A DNA stretch of 64,000 bases, taken from the NCBI RefSeq assembly GCF_041260155.1, contig NC_091936.1:38762866-38826865 (forward strand). Reading direction: 5' to 3'. A program made the position numbers and the translations under genes. A model generated the notes under the pieces. It saw only the letters and a program-made list of their open reading frames with translations, ran no database searches and had not been told where the DNA came from. Below, piece after piece: positions 57,558 through 64,000 of the stretch (the stretch's first letter is position 1; every line of letters begins with the position of its first letter). Source of the DNA: Ptychodera flava (taxonomy: Eukaryota; Hemichordata; Enteropneusta; Ptychoderidae).

Positions 57558-58045
57558 TCTTATGCACGTATAGTGTAAAGCCGTGTAAAGAAAATTGTGT
57601 GTTTGCCATACTTGGATTTTTGAAAAACCTATACCAGCCAGCCAGCAAAAAAACCAAAAAAAAAACCAAACAAACATTTAAAAAATTTAACATAGATCAA
57701 TTGCATAAACTTTAACTTTCCCATCGCGTTATAGGCCATAAGTATGATAAATCATCTGTTACATTTACAATGCAGCGTTTCTGGTGCTTGTATAAGTACA
57801 ACAAGCATACTTATAGTTAGGTGACTGTAACAAGATCTCAATTATGAATACAAAGCATATTTGCAACAAATGCAAAAAGATGCAAATTACATATTACGAA
57901 GACAAATACGAAGTTTTAAAGAAAACAAGAATATATTTGAAATATATTATGAATGATGAAGGTAGTCAACACTTATTGAAGGAACGTGAGAATTTACGTA
58001 ATGGGTTCAATTTTGCAGCTTCGCTCAGTGACATTTGTATATTAA

Positions 58046-58320
58046 GGCCAAAGTAATGAAAGTCTTTGTTTTGCGTCCCGTCCTGCTTAGGTTTTTAAGG
58101 TTTTCATGAAAAACACACAGTGTATTTATTTGAGTAGGAAATTTTAGGACATAACATACCCACTAAGCTTTTCTGAACTAAAAATTTTGTTACAATTTTT
58201 TATTTGCTGCAATCAAATTACATTGTGTTAATTTTCTTGTGTGTGGTATTCAGCCTGCTTAGACGCGTACCTTTTCCCATTTTGAGTGGACGCAAAACAA
58301 AGAATGTAATTACTTTGGCC
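58046..58320. mobile_element. Inverted-repeat element (GGCCAAAGTAAT termini)
   Basis: Left end GGCCAAAGTAATGAAAGTCT then TTGTTTTGCGTCC; the right end is its inverse (GGACGCAAAACAAAG then TACTTTGGCC). 275 bp, AT-rich centre, no target duplication clear. Confidence 0.65.
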
Positions 58321-58654
58321 CAATTGTGACATGTAAATTTAAGATCGAGACCTGTATTTATGTGAACAATTGGACGTATGATTTTTAAAAAAATTCATAT
58401 CTATTGTATGATCACAGCCAAGCCTTAAAGATAACGTTTAGAATCCAATTCTAAAATTACACGGGAAAGGGGCTTCAAAGGACAAGAGAAAAATACAATA
58501 GGTAGGGCAGGAGGACAGAATAACCAAAGCTTGTCTGCCAAGGAAGAAAGTATTTATAGTACCAACGAATTCTGAACATCTCGTGTAGTCAATTGAAGAT
58601 TACTAGTACCCTCTCAGCAAGCTATGGCGAACCTATGATTAAAAGCAGGCCAAG

Positions 58655-58990
58655 ACGAGGTCACATCAATATTATTTTGGTGAAATTCCAAAATCCAATT
58701 TCTTACAAAATTCCATTTGTAACCACCCTAGTCTAATTATCAAAGTACATTAATAAGACTAATCAAGGGTACATAAATACACAGATTTAACTATATTTTT
58801 ATTGGGAAAAAATTGTTCATTCGACTACCATGTGAATCAAAATTTCGATGAAATTCCAAAATCCAATTTCTTGAACACATATCCATTTGTAACCATCCTA
58901 GTCTAATTAAGTACATTACTATGAATAATCAAGCATACATAAATACACAGATTTATCTATTTTTCATTGGAAAAAAATATTTGGATTTTG
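58655..58990. repeat. Tandem repeat related to the interior of the 21-kb transposon
   Basis: Two diverged units of about 170 bp share GAAATTCCAAAATCCAATTT, CCTAGTCTAATTA and ACATAAATACACAGATTTA. In reverse complement the same blocks, in the same order, occur at about 21105-21240 inside the transposon at 20825-21878. Confidence 0.7.
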
Positions 58991-59055
58991 AATTAAATAT
59001 CGCTTATTATTTCTCTGGCGTACAAGGTAATTTAATATGGTTATTTTTCTGCCGA

Positions 59056-59432
59056 TTAGGCCAAAAACTAATAAATAAATTGTGCTGTTCCGACAACATG
59101 GTTTTCAAAAATAGGGCATGTAGGTCGGCAGGGATTTTTTTTTCTAAATATTTTTATTTTTAAGTAATGCATTTTCCAGGGGTTCAGGGCCATCAAACAC
59201 TGGTCACAACATTTCCAGAAAAACGTATCATACATATAATAGAAATAAAACCATAAAAGACATCCTCGTTCAAGCAAAAATCAAATGCCAGGTTATGAAT
59301 GCGTGATTTTATGGTTTTTTCTTTCTTATTTTTTTACTTCTATGTTTATGTAACTTTAAAAAGTTTAGGGTCGGCAGCTAAAAAATAGGGTAGGACGGGT
59401 TGTCGGAAGAGCACAATTTTTTTTCGGCCTTA
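59056..59432. mobile_element. Diverged inverted-repeat element
   Basis: TTAGGCC...AATTGTGCTGTTCCGACAAC at the left and TTGTCGGAAGAGCACAATT...GGCCTTA at the right are inverted copies. GTCGGCAG also occurs near both ends, but in the same orientation. Confidence 0.5.
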
Positions 59433-60710
59433 CAGGCTAGAATTCCACACTCGTCCATGTTTAGATCAACTTTAAAGAATTATTAGAAAAAAAAGAAGTC
59501 AATGAAATGTTGCAGGCAAGTTGTCGAATATACACGTAATCTATCTATGAAAAATTCATTTATATTCTCAAATCTACATTACTGAAAAAACACTAGACGA
59601 GGAAAATGACAAGGGAAAATATGATGCAATTTTGGCGACCCATTTCCGCCAGCCGAACCTGTTCACTATATATTGTCTGTAGCGGCATGAACTGTGCTTG
59701 GAAGCAGATTTGTATTTCACTGGTAAATTTGACGTAAAACATGTAACAGGTGGCCGAAATTGGTAGAAAAATTACCCAAATCATTGCTGAGGTCAAGAAC
59801 TTGTAAATTGAGAACGGAAAACTACAACAAACGAAAACTAAACTTCGCCAGCTCTGTCGATGGAGATTCGATCTATTGACATGTCAGGTCTTTGACATGT
59901 ACAAGAAAAATAACGAACAAAAAGAGAACCGAAGGCAAACAACGAATTCACAGCTCAACGTATTCGCGACATGGGTTTAGCGTTCATCCCACCATATACT
60001 CGAAAGTCTTCCTCCGGTTACTCTGTTATGACATTGATGAGCCCACAGACTCGGGGAAAGGCTAAATGAAAATTGAAATTCATTTGCATCGTTATTACCA
60101 CGTACGTACAGTTTGTCCACAATTCAGCAATTTTTATATTTGAGTTGAGCAAATGTGGTTTTTTTTTTTTTGCTTTAATTTAACTATAATTTGATATGTA
60201 GTATATATAAACCAGTATACTGTATTGGGTACAACCTAGACACCTGTCGATGTCCTGTGTATCCGTACTTGTTCAGCAGGTATTGCAGAGCGGAAGAAAG
60301 ATCGACTCCCAGAAATACCAAAATGCTCTTATTAACATATATAATATTCTTGTTGTATATTTTATTCATAATTTTCATATTGTCATAATTAATAATGAAT
60401 GTGATATGCATGTCTAATTGATGTTTTACGGTAGGCCTTCTGAATCGCCTTTATATCTTGATTCAAGATTTTGTGAAATTCAATTTAAGACTCCCTTTCT
60501 CCCTGTTTTCTTGGTAGTTTATCTTTCACGTGCAAAAAAATATATCCCAGCGCGAGAACGTGGGATAATGTCCGATTGCGCCACAGATTATAGGTAGGAG
60601 GGTAAGAAGACTGTGATTGAAGTGGCAAATCGATTTATAGCAGTACAGTGTGCATCAATACAACCGTCACATAGAGGGTCATTATAAGCGGGATATTCGA
60701 ATTTATCGTC

Positions 60711-60711
<1 letters not shown>

Positions 60712-60747
<36 letters not shown>

Positions 60748-60772
60748 AACAACAACAACGACAACGACAATG
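60712..60772. repeat. CAA trinucleotide array
   Basis: About 20 CAA/CGA units. Polyvaline/polycysteine frames across it are artefacts. Confidence 0.95.
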
Positions 60773-63700
60773 CAAATAAATCCATGACTTTAATTGGACT
60801 AAATATCGAACAAGGCCAACGCACATCACTTTCATCCGTCTATGAATGTTCACAGCGCCCTCTTGCAGAAACTATGCATGGCACGCAACAAATGTCAAGG
60901 CAAACCTCTTTAGAAATTTGTTTCTCCTTGACCGTATCAAGACATTCCTTCCCATTCTCCTATTCGTCTTTATTAAAACAAAACAAAACAAAAAAGCAAA
61001 CAAAAAAACAATTGCACATCACATATCAGTGGAAATCGTAAACAGTAAATGTTGAGAAAGATAAAAGTCTAACTACCGAAACGTTCTCGAGTCGGACTTT
61101 ACTGTAAATCTTTCCTTCCAACTATTGTCATGTATATATGTTCTAGCAATACGACGCAGTGTGGCCATGTGGTGGCTTTCATTTCGGCTCAAATGCGAAA
61201 GATCGTCTTCTGAAGATTTTGGGCCTTGCCATTTGAAAACCTAACACTTCAAATTTGTTGCAGTTTCACTGGCTACCGTCTCCAACCACTGAAAAATGAA
61301 TAGATATAAACTGTAGGTTGGCATCGCCACACAATAAAACTTCGATCTTTTGAGGCGTACTCGTGGAGCTTTGTAGTCCACGATCCATAGGAATCCATTC
61401 ATGCATAATGGGAAGCCTTTGTGCGCGGTATGTGCTTGTTCTCCGCGCTCTGCTTTCCCCATTTTGCATCAACTGGCTAGTAAATTAGCATGCTCACGTG
61501 ACCATTTATTGGAATAACTAATGTGCCCCCCTTGTGGAACGGTTCGAACGGTTGTTGCTTCTTATCTTGCCTTTGCCTTTTTTAAAGATATTTCCAGTGA
61601 TCTGGTGTTATTCTAGTAAAATGTTTCTATATGAAGTATTCAAGATCCCCGTCTACTCACAAGCATTTTCCGGCAAATGCGGTAATTATCTGTAGCGATA
61701 TCTACCGGAGGGTGGGTGAGTGTGGAACAGCCCTAATCATCAACACGCCCTATTTCTAAATACATATTACGAGTTGTACTGAGCGTGAACGTGTATGACT
61801 GTGGAAAACTGCTGCTTTTAGTAGGATTTTGTCATCAACAACCGTCACTGGAGCGTTTTAGAGAGTCACTGGCTATTTTTGTATCCAGCTGTGTTCACAA
61901 GGTATAGTCTTTTTTCAAATTATTCGAATTATCGGAGAATTTTCTTCGACGGACGGGCAAGGCAATGTACGTGTAGACACGCATGGAAACCACGGATATG
62001 TGATAGCAGATATCATCGGGTGCGGGTCTATCGTTTCCGTAATTGCCTTTGCACAAGTGAACAGTTTCAGTCCTCCATTACATGTAAAGGATGAGTATTC
62101 ATAGAGCTCTTACGGATATAATTAAGTCTTTCTGTTGACTGTTCAGGACGTGTACACGGAAAAAATCAGACTCCGCCAGTTTGTTGTCCCCCGAAAGCCG
62201 TACCCGTCTTACTCACCTGACCGTGTACACATAGACGTCATCAGAGATGGGTGTCAACATTTTTCAACCGCGCAGTAGCTAGTTAACTTGCCGGCCACTT
62301 CTCATATCCCAACGGTTCACGTATCTAAACAAGTTGTATTTCCTTCCATCTGTTTTCCGCCCAGACTCTGGATTTGATAGAGGGACAAGAGTTCCGTCAT
62401 CTTGAAACCAGTCGTGCGGGATTTCTTTGCTTGCCTCCAGGTGGGTGGAGTTGTTCTATTCTCGAAACAACATTGGCAAACACGTCGTCGTCATCAGCTG
62501 TTGGGGAATCCAATGTCCGCCCAGAACTGTTAAACTTATGTCAGCGTAAAACTGGTAGTTAATTCATTGCCTAAGCTGATATTACGGTATGCCTCAGCTA
62601 CTGCTATTGTTTTTGCATCTATAGAACAACAACAAAATCGGTTTATCCAGCCAGTTAGTCCTGATATAGGGAAATAATCCCTCCACAATACTGTGGGTAC
62701 GACTGTTATATTATAATACATATACATAATCTGTTAATCTGGGTTTCTGTCAATGGGAATATTTTCGGTGTAAACAGGAACAGGCAAAAAAATCTCAAAA
62801 ACACAGAAAACTTTCAAATTAACATCGTAATACAGGTGTTATTTATGTATGGGTCGTTGACAGTAGTGGGACGACTGGTCCAGACAACAACTTACAAGGC
62901 AGTTTATGATTTACTGGACGGTAAGTCCGTGTATGGCAGCAGTGTTATGGCAAGCATTATTATTTGAATAACGTGTTATTTCCTTAGGCATCTTACAAAT
63001 GTACCTGTACAAGATCAACCACATCGAAACACAGCCTTTATTCACAACAAACTGAGGACAAGGTATTAAAAAATTGCTGGCATTGGCATGCACAATAATT
63101 TTATGATGTCAGGCCATCATATTTAATCTGTTCCTGCCATCACCAAACTTTTGAACTTTGGACTTTTGGAGTTGACTTTTCAAGATTGCGATCACAATCA
63201 CTCATCAACGATAAAGAAGAGAGATTGTGAGGGTGTGGTATACATACCTGTGATGGGAGCAAAGATAGCCACCAGAACCCCGATCTGTTGTGAAAGTGCA
63301 TTCGCTCAGACTCACATGTGTTATGCTTACAACATGTTCTTCCTTTTCATATGTCAAATTGTCATCCTATAGTATTAGTGGCCCTTCTTTAGTTTGCTAT
63401 ACAGCAGTCTTGGGTTGGGCACCTAGGCCTGTGTGGTTGCAAACAATTGAATTGGGTGCGAACTGAAAAATATTGGCCTTTTTTTTCTCAGAGCCAACAA
63501 TACAGCAAGGTGTGTGCTGGAAAATTCCTATTGAAATATATACATGCAACGTATGTGTTGCTTCTCACCACTATGTATATGGGCCATACTCTAGGAATAT
63601 GCCACTATTACCATAGTGAAAGATTTTATGGCATTTGAAATAATTATCCCTTCTTTTCATACTGTTGATCAAAGTTCTTATCACACTGATCGAAGTTCAT

Positions 63701-64000
63701 AAAAGGTAGATCAATAAAGTTGGGATGTCAACTTTTAAAATAAATTGTCCTTGAAATTGTCACATAGCAAAAATGAGACATTTTATTCGCTGGCTTATCT
63801 AACAGCAAAGCTGTTCTCCACAAAGATCAGAAGGCCATTTTGTAGGACATCAACAGTACTTTATTTTCATAGTTTTCATTGTATTCAAAACTTTTATATG
63901 CTGTTGCTATTCATAGTAGCTGTGGCCAATTGTGAAGTCCAAAATCTATGAATATTTGAATAGTTGCATGATAGTGTGCTGTTTCTTTCAAGTGTAGCTA

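Larger units (their letters stand above)
52939..64000. other. Upstream region of gene D, no gene recognised
   Basis: No open frame has a recognisable domain. It holds hairpin elements (53361-53621, 54069-54248, 56506-56664, 58046-58320, 59056-59432), an exact duplication in TA arrays (55673-56088), a tandem repeat related to a distant transposon (58655-58990), and AT and CAA arrays. A plus-strand frame with a hydrophobic stretch (about 61940-62100, IADIIGCGSIVSVIAFAQVN) could be an exon, but has no splice support. Confidence 0.5.

Noticed and set aside
60784-61055. Overlapping plus-strand frames after the CAA array
   Set aside because: No domain, and the frames overlap in different phases, typical of chance.
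61940-62100. Plus-strand frame with a hydrophobic stretch (IADIIGCGSIVSVIAFAQVN)
   Set aside because: Looks membrane-like, but there is no start codon or convincing acceptor, so it is left as a note.

Overview
This looks like animal nuclear DNA, most likely from a marine invertebrate; a non-vertebrate deuterostome such as a hemichordate, echinoderm or amphioxus is my best guess. The reasons are AT-rich sequence, GT-AG introns of 0.3-4 kb, short extracellular-module exons with phase-1 borders, many miniature inverted-repeat transposons, long microsatellites, and a SIX-like homeobox gene. The species assignment is inference.

Layout. About 1-5.3 kb has no confident gene and may hold the 3' end of a plus-strand gene. 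All four gene models I can support lie on the minus strand. Gene C (11433 to 5309, 3' end not found) encodes a signal peptide, a cysteine-rich segment, two EGF domains and a C-type lectin-like domain (CTLD). Gene B (27282 to 19382) and gene A (about 40702 to 33193) are tandem paralogues. Each encodes a secretory leader, a 40-nt linker exon, a CTLD split over two exons, two (A) or three (B) EGF domains, and one large last exon encoding an EAR/EPTP beta-propeller of about 350 residues. Gene D (52937 to 45627, possibly with more exons upstream) encodes the C-terminal half of a SIX-type domain followed by a homeodomain with a three-residue loop extension, which best fits the ANHX (anomalous homeobox) type. 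About 53-64 kb has no recognisable gene and is rich in hairpin elements and TA arrays.

Exons were joined by hand from splice sites, reading phase and domain homology. Genes C and D are phase-consistent throughout. Genes A and B contain one and two one-base frame inconsistencies respectively, which could be assembly errors or early decay.

A, B and C probably make secreted recognition or matrix proteins. A and B join a sugar- or protein-binding-type head (CTLD) to a protein-interaction propeller (EAR) through EGF spacers. I do not recall this combination as a standard described architecture, and it is the best candidate here for an undescribed system. The other theme is non-autonomous DNA transposons: a seven-copy TTAA-flanked family, a foldback element nested in one copy, a roughly 1-kb element with a 9-10 bp target duplication, and several small hairpin elements.
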